Shown here: in pieces, positions 14,698 to 22,394 of the stretch
How positions within the stretch are numbered: position 1 is the first letter of the stretch
Layout of the letters: the number at the start of each line of letters is the position of its first letter
Assembly: GCA_023664865.1 (NCBI GenBank)
Contig: JAMPEU010000030.1
Coordinates: 1-33,697, forward strand
DNA from: Butyrivibrio sp.
GTDB taxonomy: Bacteria > Bacillota > Clostridia > Lachnospirales > Lachnospiraceae
Direction of reading: 5' to 3'
DNA: 33,697 bases
The notes under the pieces: generated by a model
Database searches by the model: none
Told to the model about the DNA's origin: nothing
What the model saw: the letters and a program-made list of their open reading frames with translations, nothing else
Program-made: the position numbers and the translations under genes

Positions 14698-15154
14698 GAA
14701 CAGAGAAAAGCCGATCTTTTACCTTGAAATTAGCGGTAGCGAACAGATCAGATGTCTGGTGGACAGCGGCGCTGCTGTCCCTGTCTGGTGTGGTACTGAA
14801 AAATTATTAAAAAAATGTTTTGACGTAAAAAAACTAGACAAGAGAACTTGGCTTTCAGGCTTCGGAGGATGCGGCGGATACCACGATGTTTACAGTATCC
14901 CCAGTATTTTGCTGAAAGGGGCAGAAGGGACATTAGCCATACATAATTTCATCGTCATTCTCGCTCCCAATCAAAACATTAAATGTGACCTTATATTTGG
15001 ATCATTAGTTTTTAACAATAGAATTGATTACGCTATCAATACAAGGAACAATAATCGGAATATAAAATTGAAATATGATAAAGACATATACACAATGTTT
15101 TTGAAGGACAGTTCCGATATCGTCAAAAATGTATATATCGTTTCAGCCGATTAA
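14666..15154 (+). CDS. Retropepsin-like aspartyl protease domain protein
   Basis: A 162-residue protein whose N-terminal half fits a single-domain retropepsin fold: IRCLVDSGAAVPVW holds the catalytic D33-S34-G35-A36, and a later hydrophobic-hydrophobic-G element (CDLIFGSLVF, about 107-116) matches the second conserved block. Retroviral-type proteases work as dimers with one Asp each; bacterial versions are rare and mostly uncharacterised. No signal peptide or TM is seen, so it is probably cytosolic. It overlaps the 85-residue partner gene. The target is unknown; the partner could be substrate, adaptor or inhibitor. Family call moderate, since it rests on the DSGA motif and spacing. Confidence 0.65.
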   Translation: MEKTLQLELDRNREKPIFYLEISGSEQIRCLVDSGAAVPVWCGTEKLLKKCFDVKKLDKRTWLSGFGGCGGYHDVYSIPSILLKGAEGTLAIHNFIVILAPNQNIKCDLIFGSLVFNNRIDYAINTRNNNRNIKLKYDKDIYTMFLKDSSDIVKNVYIVSAD

Positions 15155-15261
15155 CATAAATGGCACTCTGTAAAAAATTTTTATGACATAGCGGTCTTTC
15201 ATAAGTTTATAACCATCTGAATTTTTTTCACAAGCAGTATACCATAAGCAGAGTACAAAGT

Positions 15262-15972
15262 CTAATATATTTTTGCTTGAGATATGCGCCCTTCCTGATA
15301 TAAACGCAGAATCTGCGTGCCATCACGCTCCAGTATGTAATTTCTTCCCTCACATACGATTTTCTGGCTACAGAGAACATTGGGATTACGCCTGGACAAT
15401 TCCTGCATGATTTCACTGCAGAGAGCAGGTTTCTTGTCAGTATCAGTAAAAAGTGCAACCGCTTTAGTCTCTTTATCCTGCCTAGTCAAACTGGACATAT
15501 TCCAATAGTCCGTACTATCAGAGAAAGCAACTGCAATGAAATCATCCAAACGACGAACATAAGGCTCCATACCATTCATAACCATATAGTGTTCCGTGAA
15601 AAAGCAGGAAATACAGTTATTTACCGATGCGCTGGGCGTTACTATAAGCGTAACGGATGGCGAGGCTAATTCTCTGTCAATCTGCTGAATTTCCCCTTCC
15701 GAATAACCGGTCGTTTCCCTGTAATAAGAAATCCATGAAGACTTTCTTTTATTTTTCTGTATAATGCCAACTACCAGCAGTATAAGACCGGGAATCCCAA
15801 AGATTAAAAACATTCCCAAAAGACTAAGCAATATTGCGGCAGCTAGAAGAATAATTCCCCCCGCAATCAAACCTTTTCCTCCGCCCTTATCTGCACGCAA
15901 AGCCTTCAAAATGCTTCCGTTTCCCTTTTTTAATAATGCCTGATAATCTTTGTGTTCTGCAGATGCAATCAT
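15262..15972 (-). CDS. Membrane protein of unknown function with two adjacent TM segments
   Basis: About 236 residues. An N-terminal cytosolic stretch, two close hydrophobic helices (about residues 35-70: GLIAGGIILLAAAILLSLLG and IFGIPGLILLVVGI), then a soluble C-terminal domain of about 160 residues. I find no known motif. I prefer the start at 15972 (MIASAEHKDY) because GGAG lies 6 nt before it; an ATG at 15984 is possible but lacks a ribosome site. It converges with the retropepsin cassette; the 107-bp gap between them holds nothing recognisable. Confidence 0.65.
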   Translation of the reverse strand: MIASAEHKDYQALLKKGNGSILKALRADKGGGKGLIAGGIILLAAAILLSLLGMFLIFGIPGLILLVVGIIQKNKRKSSWISYYRETTGYSEGEIQQIDRELASPSVTLIVTPSASVNNCISCFFTEHYMVMNGMEPYVRRLDDFIAVAFSDSTDYWNMSSLTRQDKETKAVALFTDTDKKPALCSEIMQELSRRNPNVLCSQKIVCEGRNYILERDGTQILRLYQEGRISQAKIY

Positions 15973-16044
15973 ATCTTTCTCCATTCCGCTGCGTAAGCAA
16001 CATTGTATTTTATATTATTTATAATAGCCATTTTTACCTTTAAT

Positions 16045-16710
16045 TCAGTTGGATTTACAGAAATGGGTTCGGAGCAGCAGAATCCCGCCGTATGCGACTC
16101 CGACCACGCCGACTATCAGGCTAATCAGCGGTATTCCCGGACGAAAAAGTGCCGACAGGGTATAGTCGTCGTCCACCCCGCACAGATATTCTGCATTCAT
16201 GCTGAGCATATTCTGTCCATCAGCATCAGCGTATTTCCTGCCATATACAGAATAGAAAGAGTCTGCCACAAATGGCAAATCTTCCAGCGATTCCAGAAGA
16301 AAATATCCGCCGACCGTTAAATCCAATTCATCACCCGGATTATTTATCAACAATATGATATGGGATGCCAGTTCTTCATTTCTGCCCGGAGTAAAAGAAA
16401 CAACCCAATCGTTCCGGTCACAATCAAGAAGTTTTGCGATACAATAAATCTGGTCGTCATCTATCTTGGCGCACAAAAGCTGAAGTTCTTCGATGGCACA
16501 AACCTTTTCGGGATAATAATTTTTTCCGGCTGTCATTTCATTTCCGCGGATGTCACGAACATTGTCCGCATGAAACGGAAGTATCCATAAAGTATATAGT
16601 AAAAGGCATATTCCAAGCGCAAACTGGATTTTTCCGTCACAAAGACCATTGCGTTTCTTTTTTTCACGAAACAGGTTTCTTTTGTATTCTCCATAACTGC
16701 TTTCATTCAT
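16045..16710 (-). CDS. Membrane protein of unknown function, TM at both ends
   Basis: A 221-residue protein with a basic N-terminus (KRNLFREKKKRNG), a TM at about 29-46, an external domain of about 140 residues rich in acidic residues, and a C-terminal TM at about 193-213 (ISLIVGVVGVAYGGILLL). No recognised family. It may be cotranscribed with the next gene (15972), 72 bp away. The start at 16710 has GGGAG about 12 nt upstream within the palindrome GAGACGTCTC, so the ribosome site may be structured. Confidence 0.62.
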   Translation of the reverse strand: MNESSYGEYKRNLFREKKKRNGLCDGKIQFALGICLLLYTLWILPFHADNVRDIRGNEMTAGKNYYPEKVCAIEELQLLCAKIDDDQIYCIAKLLDCDRNDWVVSFTPGRNEELASHIILLINNPGDELDLTVGGYFLLESLEDLPFVADSFYSVYGRKYADADGQNMLSMNAEYLCGVDDDYTLSALFRPGIPLISLIVGVVGVAYGGILLLRTHFCKSN

Positions 16711-16790
16711 AAATATGAGACGTCTCCCATTTGAATATATTGCAAGATAAGTATAGCTGATGCCATTAAAAATAACAATAGATTATCTTT

Positions 16791-17117
16791 TTATATAGCA
16801 GTTTTCTTTTCTATTACAATCCCATATCCTAATGCGCTTAAAATATTACAAAATGTCTGTAATGATGGACTATGGCTCTTTTTCTCCAATCGCGATATGG
16901 ATTGCTGCGTATTTCCGGTCATTTCTGCAAGTTCCGATTGGGAAATATTTTCTTTCTTGCGTATCTCAATTAATTTTTCAATCAGTTCTTTATCATTATC
17001 AGATACATAATACGTTTTTGCCGGCATTTCTTTCCGTTCCGCAACAGATATATTCCCTTTCTCAATCTCAACTGCCTCTAATAGCCCTTGCATTGTATCA
17101 TCAAAAAATTTACTCAT
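16791..17117 (-). CDS. HigA-like XRE-family antitoxin
   Basis: A 108-residue protein with a C-terminal helix-turn-helix of the XRE type: IRKKENISQSELAEMTGNTQ then SISRLEKKSHSPSLQTF (about 51-88). The N-terminal 45 residues probably bind the toxin. It starts 2 bp after the toxin gene with AGGAGG inside the toxin's last codons. Toxin first and XRE antitoxin second is the HigBA order. It should neutralise the upstream toxin and repress the operon. Confidence 0.88.
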   Translation of the reverse strand: MSKFFDDTMQGLLEAVEIEKGNISVAERKEMPAKTYYVSDNDKELIEKLIEIRKKENISQSELAEMTGNTQQSISRLEKKSHSPSLQTFCNILSALGYGIVIEKKTAI

Positions 17118-17119
17118 GA

Positions 17120-17449
17120 TTATTCCTCCTGCAAAATTCTCACTACAGCCTTTAACGCCTTCTTTTCATCTTCGGTTAAATCATCTTTTTCATTTTTAGT
17201 ATATACATTTACAAAATAAATAGTTTCTTTCATCTCTACATCAACATATAATACACGTCCTCCACCACGCTTACCAATATATTCTAATGGAATGCGGATT
17301 TTTCTTAATCCACCTGTTCCTTGAATAGCTTTTCCGGCTTTAGGATTATCTAATAATATATTTTCTAATACCCTTAAATCATCATCATTTAATCCAAGTT
17401 CTTTCCATTTCTTAGTAAACATTGGTACTTCCTTAAAAGTCCTTGTCAT
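17120..17449 (-). CDS. HigB/RelE-like toxin
   Basis: A 109-residue RelE-superfamily protein: TRTFKEVPMFTKKWKELGLN at the start, AGKAIQGTGGLRKIRIPLEY in the middle and GGGRVLYVDVEMKETIYFVN near the end. This type (Gp49/YgjN-like) forms mRNA-cleaving toxins with XRE antitoxins. The ATG at 17449 is preceded by AAGGAG. A clear promoter sits upstream. Its product is expected to slow translation when freed from HigA. Confidence 0.85.
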   Translation of the reverse strand: MTRTFKEVPMFTKKWKELGLNDDDLRVLENILLDNPKAGKAIQGTGGLRKIRIPLEYIGKRGGGRVLYVDVEMKETIYFVNVYTKNEKDDLTEDEKKALKAVVRILQEE

Positions 17450-17489
17450 TTATTATTTTCTCCTTAATTAGTATCTACTTTACAATTTA

Positions 17490-17518
17490 ACAATACATCA
17501 AATTTGTTGTTATGTCAA
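17490..17518 (-). promoter_or_regulatory. Promoter of the HigBA-like operon
   Basis: On the minus strand TTGACA (17518-17513), 17-bp spacer, TATTGT (17495-17490), 41 bp before the toxin start. Confidence 0.6.
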
Positions 17519-17577
17519 TTTATATTTTAAATCATAACCAAAGTTTAATACAGAAACAGAAAACGGATATACTGCGT

Positions 17578-17745
17578 ACCATTTCATTAAATCTTTGGAA
17601 CAGCTCGTACTCGGCTTTAGGAGCCATAGCTACGGTCGGTTCGTCTAACAGCATGACAGGCGCGTCTTTATATAAGGCGTGTGCTAAAGCAATTTTCTGT
17701 CCTTCTTCTCCCGATGGCTCAAATCCTTCTTCATCTCTATCATTA
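17578..17745 (-). pseudogene. Remnant of an ABC transporter ATPase
   Basis: The minus strand encodes a short patch typical of an ABC ATPase C-terminal half: a degraded signature (PSGEEGQKIALAHAL, where SGGE is expected) and Walker B (VMLLDEPTVAMAPKAEYELF). The Walker A part is absent and the frame stops soon after. About 50 codons remain. It sits between the HigBA promoter and the GNAT-type gene, so it is a scar of gene loss in this accessory stretch. Confidence 0.75.
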
Positions 17746-17758
17746 AAGAATTGGATAT

Positions 17759-18355
17759 CTAAAAAAATCTTAACAATTGTAAATACTTCTTTCCTTCACT
17801 CTTTGATTTTCTTTCACCAAATATCTTAAATCGATTGTAATCACTCTGATAAAACTCCAGCACCTTATCTATGTCCTCGCAATCCAAATATACTACTCCG
17901 CCTCCAACATAATATTGAACATGTTCTAATATATTAAAAGTTATATCCATTAATTCATTACCGCTGATTTCCCATTTATCAGATATTGAACTGTTTTTTC
18001 CAAACTGAGCTATCAAAAATGCCGACACATTATATCTATTTGTTTCCTCATCAAGTTTTGCATATCTTTCTAATTTCCGGCGAGCTGTATTGCTGATATC
18101 AACATTTGTTACTTCAACGGCTTTATGCGCCAACGTAAAAATCCCTACTAATAAATTTTCACCACTATCAATTTGTCTTATAACCAGATATGTAATAGAT
18201 AATTTCTTTTTAGCAAATTCAATAGCTTTATTATGGACAAAATCTTCCACTTCCTCATTCAATGGAGAAGAAAAATCGGAGAGAAGCCTTTGCAGTTCTT
18301 CCTCTCCGATTGCCTTCAACATATCCTGAATATTAACAGTTATACACTGACTCAT
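17759..18355 (-). CDS. GNAT-type acetyltransferase, probable toxin of a toxin-antitoxin pair
   Basis: A 198-residue protein with GNAT-fold features: a central strand pair (ITYLVIRQIDSGENLLVGIF, about 54-73), YNVSAFLIAQFGKN (about 108-121, where acetyl-CoA would bind), a helix ELMDITFNILEHVQYY, and the closing VVYLDCEDIDKVLEFYQSDY. GNAT toxins such as TacT acetylate charged tRNA; by analogy this could do so, but the target is not shown. It overlaps a 67-residue upstream gene by 23 bp, the arrangement of an antitoxin-toxin pair. GNAT call good; toxin role inferred from context. Confidence 0.7.
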   Translation of the reverse strand: MSQCITVNIQDMLKAIGEEELQRLLSDFSSPLNEEVEDFVHNKAIEFAKKKLSITYLVIRQIDSGENLLVGIFTLAHKAVEVTNVDISNTARRKLERYAKLDEETNRYNVSAFLIAQFGKNSSISDKWEISGNELMDITFNILEHVQYYVGGGVVYLDCEDIDKVLEFYQSDYNRFKIFGERKSKSEGKKYLQLLRFF

Positions 18356-18536
18356 CTTTTCCTGTCCTCACTGTCATAAACTTTCGTATATCTTCTATAT
18401 TTGTCACAAGCGGAATAACAGGTGCAGATGGCATTCTTTTCGGTTCTCTGGCAGATTGATCCAACGCTTCCGCAAAGACTTCGGCTTTTTGGGGATCAGT
18501 AATCTTTACATTTGCAAAAATACTTGACGTTGCCAT
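18333..18536 (-). CDS. Probable antitoxin partner of the GNAT protein
   Basis: A 67-residue protein, MATSSIFANVKITDPQKAEV onward, with a helical middle and the segment PKRMPSAPVIPLVTNIEDIR. I recognise it as a small protein often placed before GNAT-type genes in Clostridia. The start at 18536 has AAGGAGG upstream; a frame to 18575 would include that site. It is expected to bind the acetyltransferase and possibly its own promoter, where 9-bp inverted half-sites lie. Confidence 0.65.
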   Translation of the reverse strand: MATSSIFANVKITDPQKAEVFAEALDQSAREPKRMPSAPVIPLVTNIEDIRKFMTVRTGKDESVYNC

Positions 18537-18556
18537 AAAAACACCTCCTTGTAAAT

Positions 18557-18619
18557 ATATATTGCTATATTTCAATTCTTGTTCATATTTATTATATGCA
18601 ATATATCATCAAAAAACAA
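18557..18619 (-). promoter_or_regulatory. Promoter and inverted half-sites of the GNAT toxin-antitoxin pair
   Basis: On the minus strand TTGTTT (18619-18614), 17-bp spacer, TATAAT (18596-18591). ATATATTGC (18557-18565) and GCAATATAT (18598-18606) are perfect inverted half-sites on either side of the -10, suited to autorepression. Confidence 0.5.
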
Positions 18620-18674
18620 GGTAGATTTTTGAAAATATTTGCCAGCCATAACCGGAATCAGCATTTTCCATTCC

Positions 18675-20714
18675 TCAGAAAACCAGACAGCCGACATGAT
18701 ACGCAATAGCCGCCAAAAGCAGCGACATGGCGATATAATAGCCTGCCACGCACAACGTCCACTTCAGCGAATGGGTTTCATGCACGGTCGCGCTCATTGT
18801 CATAAGGCAGGGCATATTAAAATAAAATGCGAATATAAACGCCAACGCCTCCGGCTTTGTCAAGGCAGCGGAAAGGCTCGCCGCCACCGTCGCGGAATTT
18901 GCGGTTTCCATCTTCTGCATGGCTATCGTCTGCAGGACATTGCCATTATTGGCGTTGCTGAACACAGCGCCTAAAACACCAAGAGAGCCTTCCTTTCCCA
19001 TCATGGACGCAAGCCAGGCAATAAATGTCTGCCAGCGCAAGCCAAACCACATAGTCACAGGTTCAATCACGCTTCCCACCCGGTATAATAAGCTTCCGGT
19101 CAGATTCCCATCTGACGTATAGGAAAGCGCCCACATGATGACAAGCACGATTGTCACGAGATGGATTGCCCGCTTAAACGCCGACGCCATCTTGTCGATA
19201 GACCTGCGGAACAGACTTCCCCACCGCGCCTTATGGTATGGCGGAAGCTCCATAATAAGCCCTGTCTTATCCGATTCTTTTAAGAAACGTTTACCGAATA
19301 CACGCGCCGTAATCTGCAGATGCAGTACTGAAACAACAAACAGCAGAAATACGATAAGCGCCGCGCCCGGTCCGAAAAACACAGTGGAAACCAGACCTAC
19401 AACCGCCCATGTAGAACCGCACGGCACTACCCATGACATCGAGATTGCCGCCATTCTCTGTCCCCATGTGTCCAGCACACGCGCGCCGGTGGCTCCGGCA
19501 ATATTACAGCCAAAACTCACAAGAAACGGCATAATTGCTTTCCCATGAAGTCCAAGCCGCCGCATAGTCCCATCAAACACATAGGAAATACGCGCCATAT
19601 AACCGATTTCTTCCAAAAATCCGAATGCAAAAGTCGTTCCGAATACAAAGCCGCACATCATAACTGTGAATGAAAAAGCCGTCCAAATTCCATCGCACAG
19701 CAGCGAAACCAAAATCGGAGCGGTATTAATGCTAAGCAGCCATTCCGACACAGGAACGGCGAGCATCGGCAGCATACTCCCCAGATACATTACCGGGGCG
19801 GCAAGCACCATTGACGCCATAAGCCCTAAAAGGATAACCCCTGCGGCTAGCCATTTTCCCTTACCTTTAGAAACAGCCAGACGGTCGAATTTTCCCAGCT
19901 TATTTTTCTCCTGCCCCTTGCTTACGCTGTCTATAAGGATACTGTCAATCCAGCGGAATTTACATTCTCCGGTATGCGACGCGCCGTTTTGTACGCCGCT
20001 AAGCTCTTTTTTGATTGTTAAAAGGCGCTCTTTTCCGATTGAATTTTCTACTATATTCTCCGCCACCGCATCGTTTTCTGCCAATTTAGCAAAAATCCAG
20101 CCGTTTTCATACACCGAGATGCCGCCGTCCGCAAGCAGCTCCATGACATTTTGATAAGTTTTGCCAAACTCAGACTCATATAATTCAAACAACGCCGCTG
20201 AATCGGGAATCCAGTTTTCTTTTCCGCTTCGTTCAAGCAGTTTATAAAATTCTGCATAATCCTTTTTTTCAGACGCAGTAAAAGGCAGCACGGGAATGCC
20301 GAGCTTTTTCTCAATAGCGGAAGCGTCAATCTTTTTCCCTTGCGCTTTGGCTACGTCCATCATATTAAGTAAAAGTATGACAGGAACTTTGATACCTGTA
20401 TAATCCGCCAGCATAAAAAGACTCCGCTCCAACTGCGACGCATCCGCAAGTATACAGACAAGGTCGGCACCGCCGCTTGCAATATAATCCCTTGTGACAA
20501 TCTCTTCTTCCGAGTTTGCCGCAAGACTATATGTTCCGGGCAGGTCTACCACATTGTATGTATTTCCGGCATATTTGAAAGTACCTGAATTTTGCTCCAC
20601 CGTTTTGCCGGGCCAGTTGCCGACATGCTGGTGCGAACCCGTCAGGGCATTATAAAAAGTTGACTTTCCCGAATTAGGCTGTCCTAAAAGAGCAATAGTC
20701 ATTATCTCATTCAT
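18675..20714 (-). CDS. feoB: Ferrous iron transporter FeoB
   Basis: A 679-residue inner-membrane Fe(II) importer. The N-terminal G domain shows GQPNSGKST (residues 11-19, G1), DLPG (57-60, G3) and NMMD (117-120, G4). A helical guanine-dissociation-inhibitor region follows, then the Gate-type membrane domains from about residue 280 with GFLEEIGYMARISY and SFGCNIAGATGARV. The start at 20714 has GGAGG 9 nt upstream; a TTG two codons earlier is less likely. It overlaps feoA by 8 bp. Length suits clostridial FeoB without the FeoC-like or extended C-terminus. It is downstream of an AraC-type regulator. Confidence 0.95.
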   Translation of the reverse strand: MNEIMTIALLGQPNSGKSTFYNALTGSHQHVGNWPGKTVEQNSGTFKYAGNTYNVVDLPGTYSLAANSEEEIVTRDYIASGGADLVCILADASQLERSLFMLADYTGIKVPVILLLNMMDVAKAQGKKIDASAIEKKLGIPVLPFTASEKKDYAEFYKLLERSGKENWIPDSAALFELYESEFGKTYQNVMELLADGGISVYENGWIFAKLAENDAVAENIVENSIGKERLLTIKKELSGVQNGASHTGECKFRWIDSILIDSVSKGQEKNKLGKFDRLAVSKGKGKWLAAGVILLGLMASMVLAAPVMYLGSMLPMLAVPVSEWLLSINTAPILVSLLCDGIWTAFSFTVMMCGFVFGTTFAFGFLEEIGYMARISYVFDGTMRRLGLHGKAIMPFLVSFGCNIAGATGARVLDTWGQRMAAISMSWVVPCGSTWAVVGLVSTVFFGPGAALIVFLLFVVSVLHLQITARVFGKRFLKESDKTGLIMELPPYHKARWGSLFRRSIDKMASAFKRAIHLVTIVLVIMWALSYTSDGNLTGSLLYRVGSVIEPVTMWFGLRWQTFIAWLASMMGKEGSLGVLGAVFSNANNGNVLQTIAMQKMETANSATVAASLSAALTKPEALAFIFAFYFNMPCLMTMSATVHETHSLKWTLCVAGYYIAMSLLLAAIAYHVGCLVF

Positions 20715-20937
20715 TTCCAACTACCTCCACCATAATTCCTGTGCAGTCTTCCCTATCCACCGCAAGAAGCGTGCTGCGTATATCCAAAAGCACAGGATAT
20801 TTCTTCTCATTCTGTACTACGGAAAAACTGCTGCCCGGCGTCACGCCTACGGCGGTAATTCTTCGCTGAAAATCCGATTTTCCGGCTACAGACAGCACCC
20901 TGCCTGACTTTCCTTCCTTTACTTCACTCAAAACCAT
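20707..20937 (-). CDS. feoA: FeoA, ferrous transport accessory protein
   Basis: A 76-residue SH3-like FeoA: VLSEVKEGKSGRVLSVAG, then RRITAVGVTPGSSFSVVQ, ending in IRSTLLAVDREDCTGIMVEV. It binds FeoB and is needed for iron uptake. The start at 20937 has AAGGAGG close upstream; a frame running to 21000 passes into the repeat at 20965. The stop overlaps the FeoB start. Confidence 0.92.
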   Translation of the reverse strand: MVLSEVKEGKSGRVLSVAGKSDFQRRITAVGVTPGSSFSVVQNEKKYPVLLDIRSTLLAVDREDCTGIMVEVVGNE

Positions 20938-20964
20938 CTCTGTTTCCTCCTTAATGTATAACTT

Positions 20965-20996
20965 TTGTTGCCATTCACAGCCTATATGGCATGAAA
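20965..20996. repeat. Half copy of the 14257 palindromic repeat
   Basis: 31 of 32 bases match 14251-14282, up to and including the GGCATGAA inner arm; the right half is missing. It lies in the 86-bp gap between the AraC gene and feoA. Confidence 0.7.
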
Positions 20997-21023
20997 TCAA
21001 TCACTTACAAATTTTTCTTCACT

Positions 21024-21992
21024 CTATTCCTGATAATTTATCCTGCGGTACTCCAAGGGCGACAGCCCCGTGCATTCTTTGAACACTGCCCCGAACTTTC
21101 CCTGATTGGCGTATCCGCACGCAGCCGCAATCGCTCCCACGCTTTCTTTTGTTTTCGACAACTGCCGCTTGGCAAGCAAAATTCTCTTTTCCCTAAGATA
21201 AAATGAAATAGGCTGTCCATAGACCGCTTCAAAATATTTCTTTAACGCAGACGGGCTTACTCCATATTTCTTCGCCATATCCGTAATCGTATAATGGCGG
21301 CTGAGATTTTGGGTAATCATCTGTTCTACTTCATCGGCAATGCGCTTCTGTCCCTTAGTGATATAAAATCTGTCAACAATCGGTATAGTGCCGCCATTTA
21401 TCAGCGCATAGAGCAAAAGCATAAGGTGTAGGCGGTAATCCGCAAGCTCCCAGTCCGCCGCCGTCAGATGTGAGTACAGCAGGTTCATAAGCCTGTCACA
21501 CTCGTTTGCCACCCCGCCAAGATAAGTACCGTTATGTGCAGAAAGCAGCTCCCTAATCCAGCCGTCATAATTACAATAGTCAGACATTGCCACAATCGGC
21601 TGTCCGGCAAGCAGGTCCAAATCAAAAACCAACTCCAAACCCGTATAATTCCGATTAGGATACCAATAACCGCCCTTCGGCTCATGCTCGTCAAGGCACA
21701 ACATTCCCTGTTCCATATAAATATAAGTATTATCTGGCAGACAGACTTCGCAGCGCCCGCCGATGCAATAATTCAGCGTTACATAATGATGTCCGGTTTC
21801 TACGCTGATATAAGGCAGATGCTTATCCTCAATCTTATTCGCCCATAATAAAAGCCCATTCCACGGGCAACAGGCGAACATTCGGCTGTTTGTATCCTTT
21901 ATCGCAACGCACGACACGCTTTTGCTTAACGCAGACTGCTTATACATGGAATGGGCAAAAGCCGCTGCCGTCCCGGATATGTTGTCCGGCAT
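21024..21992 (-). CDS. AraC-family transcriptional regulator upstream of feoAB
   Basis: A 322-residue regulator. The C-terminal DNA-binding domain has the usual two helix-turn-helices: YTITDMAKKYGVSPSALKKY (about 245-264) and SVGAIAAACGYANQGKFGAV with FKECTGLSPLEYRR near the end. The N-terminal 200 residues form an unidentified sensor. The arrangement resembles PchR-type regulators near iron genes, but the ligand is unknown. The start at 21992 follows GGGGG by 9 nt; a GTG at 21999-22001 is less likely. It probably shares a transcript with feoAB, and its promoter carries a TetR-type operator. Confidence 0.88.
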   Translation of the reverse strand: MPDNISGTAAAFAHSMYKQSALSKSVSCVAIKDTNSRMFACCPWNGLLLWANKIEDKHLPYISVETGHHYVTLNYCIGGRCEVCLPDNTYIYMEQGMLCLDEHEPKGGYWYPNRNYTGLELVFDLDLLAGQPIVAMSDYCNYDGWIRELLSAHNGTYLGGVANECDRLMNLLYSHLTAADWELADYRLHLMLLLYALINGGTIPIVDRFYITKGQKRIADEVEQMITQNLSRHYTITDMAKKYGVSPSALKKYFEAVYGQPISFYLREKRILLAKRQLSKTKESVGAIAAACGYANQGKFGAVFKECTGLSPLEYRRINYQE

Positions 21993-22088
21993 TTCACACA
22001 CCCCCTATTATTTATGTTTTAGTCGGTTTTGATTACTATATATCTGCCTTCAATTTTTGTCCTTCTTTTCTTTAGACATTTCTATCTT

Positions 22089-22108
22089 TGGTTAGCATGC
22101 ACTAACCA
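22089..22108 (-). promoter_or_regulatory. TetR-type operator upstream of AraC-feoAB (site G)
   Basis: TGGTTAGCATGCACTAACCA contains the consensus GTTAG-N6-CTAAC (22091-22106) with arms extended to 7 bp. On the minus strand it directly follows TATAAT (22115-22110), so it covers the likely transcription start of the AraC gene about 100 bp upstream of its ATG. Confidence 0.65.
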
Positions 22109-22179
22109 TTATACATATTTTATCCTTATTTTCTATCACCAACCAGCTTTTTTTGCTCCATCTGACATTTAATTTTCCA

Positions 22180-22208
22180 TTGACATATCCCCCTGCTAAT
22201 GATAAAAT
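22180..22208 (+). promoter_or_regulatory. mntP promoter
   Basis: TTGACA (22180-22185), 17 bp, TAAAAT (22203-22208), about 20 bp before the riboswitch. Confidence 0.7.
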
Positions 22209-22230
22209 TTTTTTAACATCAACAAAATCC

Positions 22231-22313
22231 CATGGGGGAGTAGCAAGCGTATATCGTAGCAAGTCAACATACTGGCCTTTTGGTCTGGCTTGTTTTAAAT
22301 TGCGAGACTCATG
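22231..22313 (+). ncRNA. yybP-ykoY manganese riboswitch aptamer
   Basis: GGGGAGTAGC (22234-22243) and CAACATACT (22265-22273) are the two conserved loops of the yybP-ykoY class, followed by the GCGAGAC element (22302-22308) that stands for GCAAGAC. CATGGG (22231-22236) can pair with CTCATG (22308-22313) as the closing P1 helix. The class senses Mn(II) and normally turns expression on. It sits before mntP, the classical target. The 3' P1 strand is shared with the terminator stem that follows. Confidence 0.85.
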
Positions 22314-22350
22314 TATAGAAAAAACTATGCATGGAGTCTATATTTTTTTC
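22306..22350 (+). terminator. Riboswitch-controlled terminator
   Basis: GACTCATGTATAG (22306-22318) pairs with CTATGCATGGAGTC (22325-22338) with one bulge and one G-U pair, over an A-rich loop, followed by TATATTTTTTT. The 5' arm uses the CTCATG of aptamer P1, so ligand-stabilised P1 would prevent this stem and let transcription continue. Confidence 0.7.
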
Positions 22351-22358
22351 AGAGATGC

Positions 22359-22394
22359 ACCAAGTATAGTTTACATAACTGTACTTGGTTTTTT
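22359..22394 (+). terminator. Second intrinsic terminator in the mntP leader
   Basis: ACCAAGTA (22359-22366) and TACTTGGT (22382-22389) form a perfect 8-bp stem followed by a T run. It is a second, separate terminator between the riboswitch and the mntP start (22452). Confidence 0.75.

Noticed and set aside
17512-17829. 105-codon plus-strand frame
   Set aside because: It is the antisense of the ABC ATPase remnant and of the GNAT gene end.
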